In this document: positions 10,893 to 20,373 of the stretch, in pieces | How the letters are laid out: each line of letters starts with the position of its first letter | Position numbering within the stretch: the stretch's first letter is position 1 | Source: Cystobasidiopsis lactophilus | Lineage: Eukaryota; Basidiomycota; Agaricostilbomycetes; Agaricostilbales; Chionosphaeraceae | Direction of reading: 5' to 3' | Assembly: GCA_001599975.1 (NCBI GenBank) | Contig: BCIO01000002.1 | Span: 2,243,883-2,307,882, forward strand | DNA length: 64,000 nt | Position numbers and translations under genes: made by a program | The notes under the pieces: model-generated | The model's input: the letters and a program-made list of their open reading frames with translations, nothing else | Told to the model about the DNA's origin: nothing | Database searches by the model: none

Positions 10893-11940
10893 ATGAGCTC
10901 CTCCCAATTGATCCCGGACCGCTCGCGGTTGACAGCCAACGCGCTGCAGACTGATCTGCTCAAGAAGTTGGCTGGCAAGAGGGTCGTGCTCGCTTCGGCG
11001 TCGCCCCGTCGTAAAACGATCCTGGCCACCTGCCTTGGCCTGGAGCCCGAGATCATCACCTCCTCCTTTGCCGAGGACTTGCCGCATGGCGACTTTGCCG
11101 ATGATCCTGGGCAGTATGCGGTGGCGACGGCCACGGAGAAAGCGCTCGACGTGTACATCAAATTGGTGCAAGACGAGCCGCACGATGCGCCGGAGCTGCA
11201 AGTCTTCTTATTGACCTTCCTTGCCTCTCTAAAGCTGGTTTCAATTAGAGTCATTGGAGCTGACACTATTGTGGTATTGAACGACCGGATCTTGGAGAAG
11301 CCAGCGACCAAGGAGGAGAACTTGAAGATGCTGGAAGAGCTGAACGGCCAGGAGCACCGGGTCATCACAGGGGTGACCATCGTGCAGCCTCACTTGAGCC
11401 ATCCAGGATACTCTTTGCAGTGAGCCCCTTCACTTGGGACGGAAGACGGAACCTGACACTCCCTTCAAGCTCACTCATGGAAGCGACCTATATGACCTTC
11501 GCTGACAATTCGCCGTCTTTATTGGAAGCGTACGCCAACAGTGGAGATGGTTGGTGTTTTAGGATCTTTGAGCCCTTTTTGAGCTTACTGTCATTGCGCA
11601 GGGTTGGACAAAGCTGGTACGTTCAAAACTCTCCTATATGTTCGCCACCCTGACTCTCGGTCTCATCAGGCGGCTATGGAGTGCAAGGGCTGGCAGCTCT
11701 TCTGGTCCAAAAGATCCACGGAGGTTCGTACTTCCCCCATCTCCAGTCAAGGCCACTCTCACAGTGGCAAAAACAGATCCGCACAACGCAGCTGGCTTTC
11801 CCGCCTATGCTTTCTACCACTTCCTCAACACCTTGTTCGGTCAGTTTTGCTTTTGCCTAAAAGTCATTCCAAAGCGGGCCCTCAAACAGGGTCTTTTTTA
11901 TGTATTCCCAGAGGAAGGCGAACTGTTTCCAGACGACTAG
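10893..11940 (+). CDS. Maf-type nucleotide pyrophosphatase
   Basis: Maf/YhdE-family proteins hydrolyse non-canonical or surplus nucleoside triphosphates (dTTP, UTP and modified forms) to monophosphates. Six exons (10893-11197, 11249-11419, 11470-11549, 11602-11616, 11670-11723, 11777-11940) give 262 residues. The motifs are clear: VVLASASPRRK (residues about 32-41, phosphate-binding), IGADTIVVL (about 104-112, catalytic Asp), LEKP, ADNSPSLLEAY, and DKAGGYGVQGLAALLV with HGD and GFP, the substrate pocket. The first intron is a GC-AG intron (11198-11248). The fourth exon is only 15 nt. The last exon reads on past the conserved end for about 40 residues to the stop at 11938-11940. The gene converges on the SR-protein gene with 49 bp between stops. 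It corresponds to the N-terminal domain of human ASMTL, without the methyltransferase domain. Confidence 0.87.
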
Positions 11941-11989
11941 ATCCCCTTCCATGTATTCCATATCCTCCAAAGCCTTTTGTTGGAGGTGT

Positions 11990-12968
11990 TCAGCGCCTTG
12001 GGGGCGGGCTTCTAGATCTTCGGCCGCCGTAGGATGGCGAAGGACGACGGTTGCCGCCACCGGGCCCACCACGGGGAGGAGGGCCGCGCCTAGGGCTGGG
12101 GCTTCTGGAAAAGGACCTATTGCGGCGACGAGGTGGCGGGGAAGGCGAACGGGAGTATGGCGAACGGGAGCGAGAGATGGAGCGGCCGCCTCGACGGCGT
12201 GGGGGAGCTGTAAAAGAACAATTGAGGATCTCGCACTCAAATCCAAAAAGGGAGAGCAACGAACGAGATCGAGACCTGCTACGACCTCTGAATCCACCGC
12301 CTGCTGACCTGCCCCATCCTCCACCGCGAGCAGGTGGGCCGCCAGGTGAGCGCCGGCGAGGTGGTGGGCTTGGGGATAGCCGGCGACGGGGCGGAGGTGG
12401 CGGCGACTTGGACTCGAGCTCGACGTCGACGGTGGAGCCGTCAATGGTGCCTCGATCCATGTGGTTGATGGCCTTGTCGGCGGCGGCGGCGTCGCGGAAG
12501 CCAATGGTCGCCGTGCCGCGGTTGAAGCCCGAGCGAGGGTTGGTGGGCAGCTGGACGAACCGGATCTCGCCGTACACGCCAAAGATCTCCTCCAGATGCG
12601 GCACCCGCACGTTCTTGGTCAGGAAGCGCACGACCACCGTGTCGTTGCTGCTCCCTCGACCTCCTCCTCCCCCTCGAACCGGGCTGGGCGACAAAGCGAG
12701 GCGCTTTCGAGGCACCGGGCTGCGGCTCCTGCGATTGTTGTCAGCCTCATGATGCATGTCCTGAGTTCAACGGCCTTACCTGGACAAGCTGCGAGAGCGG
12801 CGGCGAGGCGAAGGGCTCCTGCTTCTGCGCGCACACGAAAAATGAGCATGACCATTCCATTTTCATGCGCATAAATGTGTCGGCTCACATGGACCGAGAG
12901 CGAGATCTGGAAGAGAAGGAGCGAGACCTGCTCCGGCTGCGTGGGCTCATAGACACATCCTTGGCCAT
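11990..12968 (-). CDS. SR-type RNA-binding protein, RNPS1-like
   Basis: Four exons (12889-12968, 12780-12824, 12265-12728, 11990-12207) give 268 residues. The order is an RS-rich N-terminus (MAKDVSMSPRSRSRS), one RRM at about residues 72-150 (TVVVRFLTKNV as RNP2-like, GTATIGFRD as RNP1-like), then a long RS/RP/glycine-rich tail ending in RSRSPPPRR. Such proteins join the exon-junction complex or act in splice-site choice in the nucleus. The RRM lacks the usual aromatic residues of a strong RNP1, so it may bind protein rather than RNA; that is inference. Intron 3 (57 nt, 12208-12264, donor gttcgt) is a whole number of codons and contains no stop, so its retention would add 19 residues. The exact kinship (RNPS1 or another single-RRM SR protein) is uncertain. 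Confidence 0.75.
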
Positions 12969-13229
12969 GCTGATCGTTTGGGTCAGAGAGCCGCTCACTC
13001 GCGGGTGATCTGGCCTGCACCCAGTCGGCGAACTCGCGGTCGTCCTTTGCTGCTTCAGTTGCTCTGTTTAACACTGTCATAGCATCCAGACGCTACTCAG
13101 AGTACCAAACTGCTGCCCGCTGCCTTGGAACCTGCGCTCTGTTGATCCCCGGACGCTGCTCTCCATCTACCCTTGCCTCGTTCTGCTCGCTTTTGCTTTG
13201 TGCTGCGCCTTAATCTCCAATAAATTCCA
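12969..13229. promoter_or_regulatory. Divergent promoter region
   Basis: This 261-bp gap separates the start of the SR-protein gene (minus) from that of the DsbA-like gene (plus). The forward side is pyrimidine-rich before the ATG (13130-13229). No specific factor site could be assigned. Confidence 0.5.
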
Positions 13230-14357
13230 ATGGCTGCTGCTGTCAAGACCATCTCCCTCAATGTCGTCTCCGACACTGTGAGTTGCGCCGAGCTGACTGA
13301 TCAGGCGTCCATGACCGACACTCACCTTCCTTGCCTTCAGATCTGCCCGTTTTGCACCCTAGGATATAGAAAAGTCTTGGCCGGCCAAGCCCTAGCAAAA
13401 GAGGCTATTCCGGACTTGGAGTTCAAGATGAAGTTCAGCCCGTTCGAAGTAAGCTCCTTCCCTGTATTGCTTGAGTCCACAACGAAGTCTAACGTTCTAA
13501 TGGCATCAGCTGGACCCTACTCTCCCTAAAGATCATGGTGCGAACAAGCGAGAGCGGTACGAGAAGAAGTTCGGTGGCCCCGAGAAGGTCAAAGCTATGG
13601 TGAGCTCTGAGCAGCTTTGCGTACTGCTTCTCTGTACTAAGACAAAATACACAGGAACAAGCTATGATTGAAAGGGGCAAGCCCTACGGAATCAACTTCA
13701 GCTGTGAGCCTCTTGCTTGGGAAGGCTGACTTTACCTGATGAGCGTTGCAGATGGTGGCAACATTCGCTCCACTATCGACTCTCACCGCCTCTTGGAGAA
13801 AGCTGTAAGTGCTTGATTCCCAGACTGCGTGATGCTGTCTCATTGGTGGCCACCAGTATGAAGAGGGTGGCGAAACCCGCCAGCGGGCGCTTCTCGATCG
13901 CTTATTCAAGGGCTACTTCGAGGAGGAGAAGGATCGTAAGTGAATCTTCTAGCTTATCTACGACCCAAATCTCACCCGTGGACACAGCCGGCGATCATGA
14001 GTTCCTTGCCGCCTCGGCCGCGGACGCTGGTATGGGTCCGAAAGAAGAGGTCCGAGCCTTCTCCTGCCTCTCACTGGTCCAATGAAGCTTATGCCCGTGA
14101 TTCTGTAGATGCTCAAGTTCCTCGAAGGAACCCAGCTGCTGTCTTCGGTGAGGGACGACATCGAGAGTGCCAGCCGCAAGGGCATTTCTGGCGTTCCTTA
14201 TTTCATGTCCGTCTTCCTGCTCTTGCAAACCCGCGCGTACTGATGCTGAGAGTGATTGTGCAGCATCAACGACACCTATGGCGTCTCCGGGGCTCAAGAG
14301 CCCGAGCTCTTCGCCGAAGTCTTCAAGCAGCTCGCCACCACCGGCAAGCTGTCGTAA
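13230..14357 (+). CDS. DsbA/FrnE-like thioredoxin-fold oxidoreductase
   Basis: Nine exons (13230-13277, 13341-13448, 13510-13599, 13655-13703, 13752-13804, 13857-13935, 13988-14049, 14109-14206, 14264-14357) give 226 residues. The protein has a thioredoxin-like core with a CPFC motif at residues 18-21 directly after the first strand, where FrnE-type proteins carry CPWC. An inserted helical domain follows (NIRSTIDSHRLLEKAYEEGG, then a GYFEEEKD segment). GISGVPYFIIND then holds the cis-proline before the last strand. FrnE-type proteins are protein-disulfide or glutathione-linked oxidoreductases; some relatives isomerise hydroxychromene carboxylates. There is no signal peptide, so it is probably cytosolic. 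The introns are 48-63 nt; two use donors beginning gtcc (14050 and 14207). The exact substrate cannot be read from sequence. Confidence 0.82.
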
Positions 14358-14728
14358 AGACGCTCCCCATTCAAAGTGTGGCAAATTAAGGATGTGATAT
14401 AAGGAGGGAAAGCAAATGTATCCGTTCATTTCATTTCGGGCAAGCCTCTCTAGCGTGTAAGGGCCCAAATTGGTAAATCAGAAGGATTGTGGATTGTGAT
14501 CTTCGTGACCCTTTCCCCTCGAGACATCAGATTCTAGTAGTATCAGAATCGAGTGGATAGAGCACGGTTCGGGAGCGAAGCCCGCCAACAACGAACAGAG
14601 GCGCCAAAGAAGGGGGAGGGATAGAGAAGGGGCAAGACCAGAAAAGAAACTTAGGGAGAAAAGCGAGAAGAGTCTCGGAGACGACGGTTGCACCGGGGAC
14701 AAGTACAATGGTGGAGGATCTAGGGGTT
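14358..14728. terminator. Shared 3' region of convergent genes
   Basis: This 371-bp gap lies between the stops of the DsbA-like gene (plus) and RPL10 (minus). It should contain both 3' ends. No coding potential is seen. Confidence 0.4.
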
Positions 14729-15938
14729 TTAAGCCAGACCGGCGGCCACGAACTTCTCCAAGCGACGCTCGGTCAGAGGACCCTACGAGCTCGGTCATCA
14801 GCCTGGCGCTCCAAAGTGTGAAAGAGCGAAGAACGTACCGTTTGCTTCAACATTTGAATTCCGGCACCATCGCTGTGACGCCATCCACTCAGCGACTGCA
14901 AGCAGAAAAAGAAGGCGAGAGCTCACTTGATGATCCGGCCCTCAGCGCGGGCCTGGACGAAGTCCTCGCGGTCGAGCTTGGTGAAGCCCCACTTCTTGGA
15001 GATGATGATCTTTTGCCTGTGACATTTCAATCCCAGAGCCTCAGCATTCGAAAAGCTGCGAGGGGGAGACAACGCACGAGCCAGGGAACTTGTAACGGGC
15101 GCGGCGAAGGGCCTCGAGGACGACGGCCTTGTTGGCGTCCTTGCAGCGGACGGAGAGGAGGATCTGGCCGATGTTGACACGGGCGACCTTGCCGTAGGGC
15201 TTGCCCCAGGCGCCGCGCATGCCGGTCTGCAGCCTATCGGCGCCGGCGCAGGACAACATCTTGTTGATGCGGACGACGTGGTAAGGGTGGACGCGGACGC
15301 GGAGGTGGAACGAGTCCTTGCCGGACGTCTTGACGATGTACTTGTTGCAGCTGATGCGGGCGGCCTCGAGCGCCTCGGACGAGACTTGCTCGTACTCGTC
15401 AGACACCAAGCTGTGCAGTCGCTATCTGAGCCAGTTCTTTGGGCAAGTAATGGGAGCAGACTCACTGAGCGGTGAAGGCGAAGTCGTCTACTGAAGCGCG
15501 CTTGCGGCCCAAATCTGTTCACGCTTTGTCAGATCCTTGATTCCACCTGCTTGCGGCCTCTTGCTGCTGCGAGTTGGCTCACCATAGATACGAATCTTGG
15601 GGTCGCTGTCGTTGCAATGCCAATATGAGCATTGAGGGGCAATGCTCGAGAGGGTGGCAAAGCAACTCACGGGACACCACGGTTGTACTTGGACTTGGGG
15701 AACGGCTTGTTCTTGCAGTACCTGTGCGATCGAGTGCATCCAGACACTTGCATATCTGAACAGGCAGCAGACCAAACACACCTGTAGCAGCGAGCAGGTC
15801 TAAAGCAACCAAGCTGAGTAATTTGTCACGAATCCCGCCTGCAAGCTGCAGCCAACCCACCTGCAGCCGCGCGCAACAAACACCGATCAGGCTCTGGCTC
15901 ATAGTATATGGACTGGCTGGAACGCACCTTCGTCCCAT
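14729..15938 (-). CDS. RPL10: 60S ribosomal protein L10 (uL16)
   Basis: This is the large-subunit protein at the P-site side of the peptidyl-transferase centre, the last to join the 60S particle in the cytoplasm. Nine exons (15928-15938, 15782-15799, 15671-15721, 15583-15605, 15466-15514, 15078-15410, 14927-15016, 14839-14872, 14729-14782) give 220 residues. The text is diagnostic: [67 protein letters not shown], and the C-terminal [17 protein letters not shown]. The first exon is only 11 nt. Intron 1 is 128 nt, about twice the local norm. Very short 5' exons are usual for fungal ribosomal-protein genes. The last intron (14783-14838) is placed by the conserved GPL at the start of the final exon. 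Confidence 0.96.
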
Positions 15939-16224
15939 CTTTGCTTGTCGGGAGGGTGGATAAGCTGGAAAGAGAGCGGGCCAAAAAGTGAGCCTCGCTC
16001 TGGCCCTTGGGATTTTGCACTTGTGGTGGCTCGATCCTGACCAAGCCGCGGTTTCCACCTCGGCAGAGTGGTTAATGAAGTGACTCGGACTCTATGGAAG
16101 GGCCTAGAACAAGGCAAAGTGATTTTGATTCAAGGATTGGAGCATTCCTAAGTGAAAGGAGAAAAGAGGCACCAGCTCGCCCTGCAAGCTGCCCTCCTTC
16201 ACGAATCCGAAAGCTGTCCCTCGT
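15939..16224 (-). promoter_or_regulatory. RPL10 promoter region
   Basis: This 286-bp gap holds the RPL10 promoter and the 3' end of the first GH114 gene. A stretch near 16055-16095 looks faintly like a tRNA D arm but does not fold into a tRNA. Confidence 0.45.
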
Positions 16225-17832
16225 TTACAAGTGCGCCACCATGACAAGCCAGCTGGCAAAAAGCAGCGCGCAAAGGCCGGCAGAGGGGAAGGCGGCCAAG
16301 GTGGCGCCGGAGCTCTCGGACGACCCTGGCGTGCTGGACAGCTTGACGTGCTTGTGGCTGCTGGCTGGGGACTTGGTCTTCTTGGACTGCTGGTGACTGG
16401 GCGATTTGGTCGTCTTGGAGCCCTTCTTGGTGGTTGAGGTGGCCTTTTTACTGGTTGAAGTCGTCTTCGGCTTGGCTGTGGTCGTCGACTTGGCCGTGGT
16501 TTTCGGCTTAGCGGTGGTCTTTGTCGTCGTCTTGCCCTTGCCCGTGCTCGTTGCTAACGGAGTGGTGGCGGTCGCGGAGCCGGTGTTGGTGGCGGTCCCC
16601 GCCCCGCCGGTGGCTGAGCTGCCAGGGTCTGTGTTGGTGCCCCCGCAGGTGGCCACGATGTTCTTGTAGGAGAGCGCTTGCGACTTGTATTGTAGCATAG
16701 TGAATCCAGGATTGGCCGAGCACGAGGCCGCGTTGACCGTCGTTGAGTACCTGCAAGAGGGCCACAAAAGAAGGTCACCTTGAGGCCAGTCAAGTGAGGG
16801 TCAGCACGACTCACTCGATGTCAAAGACGGGCTTGTTATTCTTAACGAAAGGGTAGTAGGTGCTGCATTCCTTGTATTGTTGCTGTCAGATGTGGCAAGG
16901 TCAGGTCTTGGCCACCGACCCTGAGCACGGGAGGAAAACCAACGCATTGCTCAACCACGGAGAAATCAGCGGCCTTGATGATTGCAGCCGTGTTGTCTTG
17001 GAGCAAGTCGCCCGCGTTCTTGAGACCCATAGCGAGCCCTTGGCCATGGGCTCTGCACCGAGAGCCCGTCAATTTGGAGGAAGCACCAAGGTACTGCTGG
17101 CCAACCTACGTATCGGAGAGGAACTGGATGTATGCAAGTTGGTCGGCAGCGGTCGTATCCCAGCCCGGGTCCTGAAGCCACCGTCTTAGCCCCGCGAAAG
17201 TAAGAAGCAAGAGCAGCACGCACATTCGCATAGGAATCGACATTGTCGGGATCCACAGCATTGCATCCTTTGCTCTGAAGTTTTGCGTGAGCCGCCGGTT
17301 GAGAGGTGGGAAGGAGAGCAGATCAACCTTGGCCAAAGCGATGCGGGCTTGCATTACACTCTGAACGTTTTGCTTGCATGTCGCTGAATGGATATCCAGC
17401 CACCACTCGTCCCACCCATCCCTGCCATGGATGTCATTTTCTGGGGTCATGCCATTCGCTCCCCACGGGTTTCATCTCCCACTCACATCTTGCAGCTGCT
17501 GCCCTTGTTGCAGTAGCACGCAGAGGAGAACGAGCTGCCGTCGGGACGGTCGTTCTCGTAGCTGCCCGCACTGAAGTAGCACACCACCATTTTCTATAAC
17601 GACGATTTGAGATTTGGGCCGGTCCATGGGGCAGAGGGGAGGGAGGACCCACGCCCTGCTTTTGGTATGCAGCAATGGATTCGGCGGAAGTGTCAAACAG
17701 GTCAACATCGTAAATCGAAGCCGAGCTCAAGGCCAGACCCGAGGAAGAGACAGGCGCGGCCGGGATGGAAGCATCGTTGATCGCGTACGCAAAGCCCTCG
17801 TTCAGACCTGGCGTCCACCACTGCACCGCCAT
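16225..17832 (-). CDS. GH114 endo-alpha-1,4-polygalactosaminidase, GPI-anchored type (copy 1)
   Basis: GH114 enzymes cut alpha-1,4-linked galactosamine polymers such as fungal galactosaminogalactan and bacterial Pel. Eight exons (17653-17832, 17487-17593, 17328-17421, 17224-17274, 17110-17171, 16944-17052, 16815-16882, 16225-16750) give 398 residues. Family marks are IYDVDLFDTS, VVCYFSAGSYE, DGWDEWWLDIHS, SKGCNAVDPDNVDSY (residues 128-142, acidic site), GLAMGLKN, VVEQC (Glu 199) and KPVFDIEYS. A lysine- and threonine-rich linker of about 100 residues follows. The end is a hydrophobic tail (LCALLFASWLVMVAHL) typical of a GPI signal. The chosen start (MAVQWW) has no signal peptide; a hydrophobic stretch in the 250 bp upstream may belong to an unresolved first exon. 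It is a tandem duplicate of the next gene, with the first seven exons identical in length. Confidence 0.85.
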
Positions 17833-18420
17833 TCTCCAGGAAAAGCTCTAGTGGTCAAAGGGTAGAACGAAGGTGTTGGTGGTATAAGAACGAAAAGTAT
17901 CACAACAAGGTCGATGATCAGCGAACGGAAAAGGCAGGCCACGGCGCTTTAGCTAAGAATCTTGGCCCAGATGCAAGAACGAGACGAAACAGAAGCAGCT
18001 GAAGCGTACAGCACGTAGCAGCAGTCGTCAACAGGCACGTAGAGGCGGGGGCATCATTAGAGAAGCTTGGAAACGTTTCAACAGAGAGGGAGATCAGACG
18101 GAGGCCACAGGGAAGCGGAGGGAAGCTCCAAGGCACTCCGCGCTCTCTCAGTCGGTCCAGTAATCACTGCATCTACTCTGAAAAGCACCGAAGACGACGA
18201 ATTTGGCGGATTGGGAGCAAAGGGCGGAAGCCGAGCTGGCGCGCAGTCATTTCACGTGCCACTCTCGGGTTTCGCCGACATCCGCTTCGTCTGGCGCAGT
18301 GGCCCTTTGGATGTCTGGTACTGAAAATTTGGAACAGGAAGTTGAGAGTATGACAGAAATTAACGCTTTGCCGGCAAAGCTGCCCTCTTGGCCCCGAAAA
18401 CGCCAGCCCACTCCCTTCTA
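17833..18420 (-). promoter_or_regulatory. Upstream region of GH114 copy 1
   Basis: This 588-bp gap lies between the tandem GH114 genes. On the minus strand, around 17950-18030, one frame reads LQLLLFRLVLASG, which resembles a signal-peptide core. It could be a missed first exon, with the acceptor tag about 15 nt before the ATG at 17832. Nothing else is recognised. Confidence 0.35.
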
Positions 18421-19889
18421 CTACAGGCGCACCAAATTCCAGACACCAACAAGTAACAAAGAGCATAGGCGGGTAGAGGTGAGTCTCTTTGAGCTGCTGG
18501 AACTCTGCGACGAATGGGTCGAGGTTGGCAGAGTGGAAGAGGTGGTCGCGGCGGAGGCTACGTGAGAGCGAAATGAGTGACCAAGTCGGCTCAAAGAATA
18601 TAAAAGACAACGAAGGGAGGCTTACAGTTCGTGGAAGTAGACGAAGGCAAGACGGATTGGTAGGGATCTGTCGTGGCCACTGTCGAACCCGGCTGGCCCG
18701 TGGTGCCGGCAGCGTCCTTCTTGGTGCCGCCACATGTTGCTACGATGTTCTGGTACGACAGCTGCTGAGATTTGTATTGGAGCATGGTGAAGCCTGGATT
18801 GGCCGCGCAAGAAGCCTCGTTGATTGCCGTCGAGTATCTAAGCGAGTCCTTAAACATCAGACTTTCTCCCGCATCTGATGGGAAGCTCAACCTACTCAAT
18901 ATCAAAGACGGGCTTCTTGCTCTCGACGAAGGCGGAATACGTCGGACACTCGTTATATTGTTGCTGGCAGTTCAATGCATCAGATTGTAGGGTTCTTTGT
19001 GAGGCACAAGATGAAGTACTGACGCATTGCTCGACCACAGAAAAATCGACGGCCTTTACAATGGCAGCGGGGTGTTGTTGGAGCAAGTCACCAGAATTCT
19101 TCAAACCCATGGCAAGTCCCAAGCCGTGGGCTCTGTGGATGTAAGTAAGCCAAATACTTGGAATAAGTTATCCGAACGGCTTACGTATCAGAAAGGAACT
19201 GAATGAAAGCAAGCTGATCCGCTGCCGTGGTGTCCCAGCCCGGTTTCTGATGTCGTGGTCTTTCAGCCAAGCAAGCTTGAATACGACCAATCTAATACGC
19301 ACATTCGAGTAAGAGTCGACATTGTCAGGATCCACACCATTGCAGCCCTTGCTCTGTAGACGTATGTCAGACAAATCGAGGTTGCAGAGAGGCAAGTGGC
19401 AAACCTTGGCCAAGGATAGGCGACCTTGCATGACGTTCTCGACGTTCAATTTACACGTAGGAGTGTGAATGTCGAGCCACCACTCGTCCCATCCGTCCCT
19501 GCGCAGAGATGAGCACACGCTCTCAGGCCGGAAGACACGGCCCTTACATCTTGCAGCTGCCGCCTTTGTCACAGTAACAGGCAGAAGAGATGGAGCTGTC
19601 ATCTGGCCGGTTGTTTTCGTAGCTTCCTGCACTGAAGTAGCACACCACCATTTTCTACAGCTAGATTTGAGAATTGAAGTCACCCTCCGAGAGGTTGCGG
19701 GATACTCACACCTTCCTTCTGGTAAGAGGCAATGGTGTCTGCCGTTGTGTCAAACAGGTCGACATCGTAGATGGAAGCCGTGCTCAAAGCCAGACCCGAA
19801 GCTGACACTGGAGCAGTCGGAATCGAAGGGTCATTGATGGCATAAAGGAAGCCTTCATTCAAGCCAGGCGTCCACCACTGCACAGCCAT
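18421..19889 (-). CDS. GH114 endo-alpha-1,4-polygalactosaminidase, GPI-anchored type (copy 2)
   Basis: Nine exons (19710-19889, 19548-19654, 19405-19498, 19303-19353, 19185-19246, 19024-19132, 18896-18963, 18626-18837, 18421-18557) give 339 residues. The catalytic domain parallels copy 1 throughout: IYDVDLFDTT, VVCYFSAGSYE, DGWDEWWLDIHT, SKGCNGVDPDNVDSY, VVEQC and KPVFDIEYS. The first seven exons have exactly the same lengths and phases as copy 1 (180, 107, 94, 51, 62, 109 and 68 nt), so the pair arose by gene duplication after the introns were in place. The tails differ. This one has a short Ser/Thr linker split by an extra intron (18558-18625), then a hydrophobic end (RLCSLLLVGVWNLVRL) in place of the long KT-rich linker. 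The start lacks a signal peptide, as in copy 1. Expected role and substrate are as for copy 1. Confidence 0.85.
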
Positions 19890-20373
19890 TCTCGAGGAAC
19901 AAGCACTACTTGTGTTGGTGGTCGATGCGGGTCAAGGGCAGGTGTGAGGCGTTTGAAGAATGGCCGGGACAAGCGCGAACGAGGCGAGACGCTGCAGGCC
20001 GAGGCCAGCTTTACAGAACGAGTCATGACATGGACGTGGGAGAGCACTGTCAGAGCAGCCTGTACATGTTTTAAGAGCACTGAACGTCAATCCAAGAAGT
20101 GGAACGAAGGCACACTGGTGACTTCGCCACCGGGAGGAAACCGGGCACAAAGGGTGATTTTCTGGCCTGTTCGTCTCAGTCTGCCAAGTCGCGGTAATTT
20201 CTGATTCTCAATACTACACGATGCGAATGATGCCGTTCAAAAGTCGCGAAGCTTGCCTTCGACCCCACTGACGCCCCTGCCTTGCATGACGCAAACGCTG
20301 TGGCTTCTCGAGATGCCCTCCTCATGCTCCATCGACCATTTTGGACTGCTATTGAACTTCGAGTCGATTGAAA
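19890..20373. promoter_or_regulatory. Divergent promoter region
   Basis: This 484-bp gap lies between GH114 copy 2 (minus) and the short-chain dehydrogenase (plus). A minus-strand frame near 19945-20000 reads LQRLASFALVPAILQTP, signal-peptide-like, and could be part of a missed first exon of the GH114 gene. No other feature is seen. Confidence 0.4.

Noticed and set aside
12051-12752. 233-codon forward frame opposite the SR-protein gene
   Set aside because: GC-rich mirror of the RS-rich tail; no independent support.
16055-16135. tRNA-like stretch (GGCAGAGTGGTTAATG followed by a possible anticodon arm)
   Set aside because: The D-arm-like text is suggestive, but no T-arm with a GTTCRANTC box and no pairing acceptor stem could be drawn.
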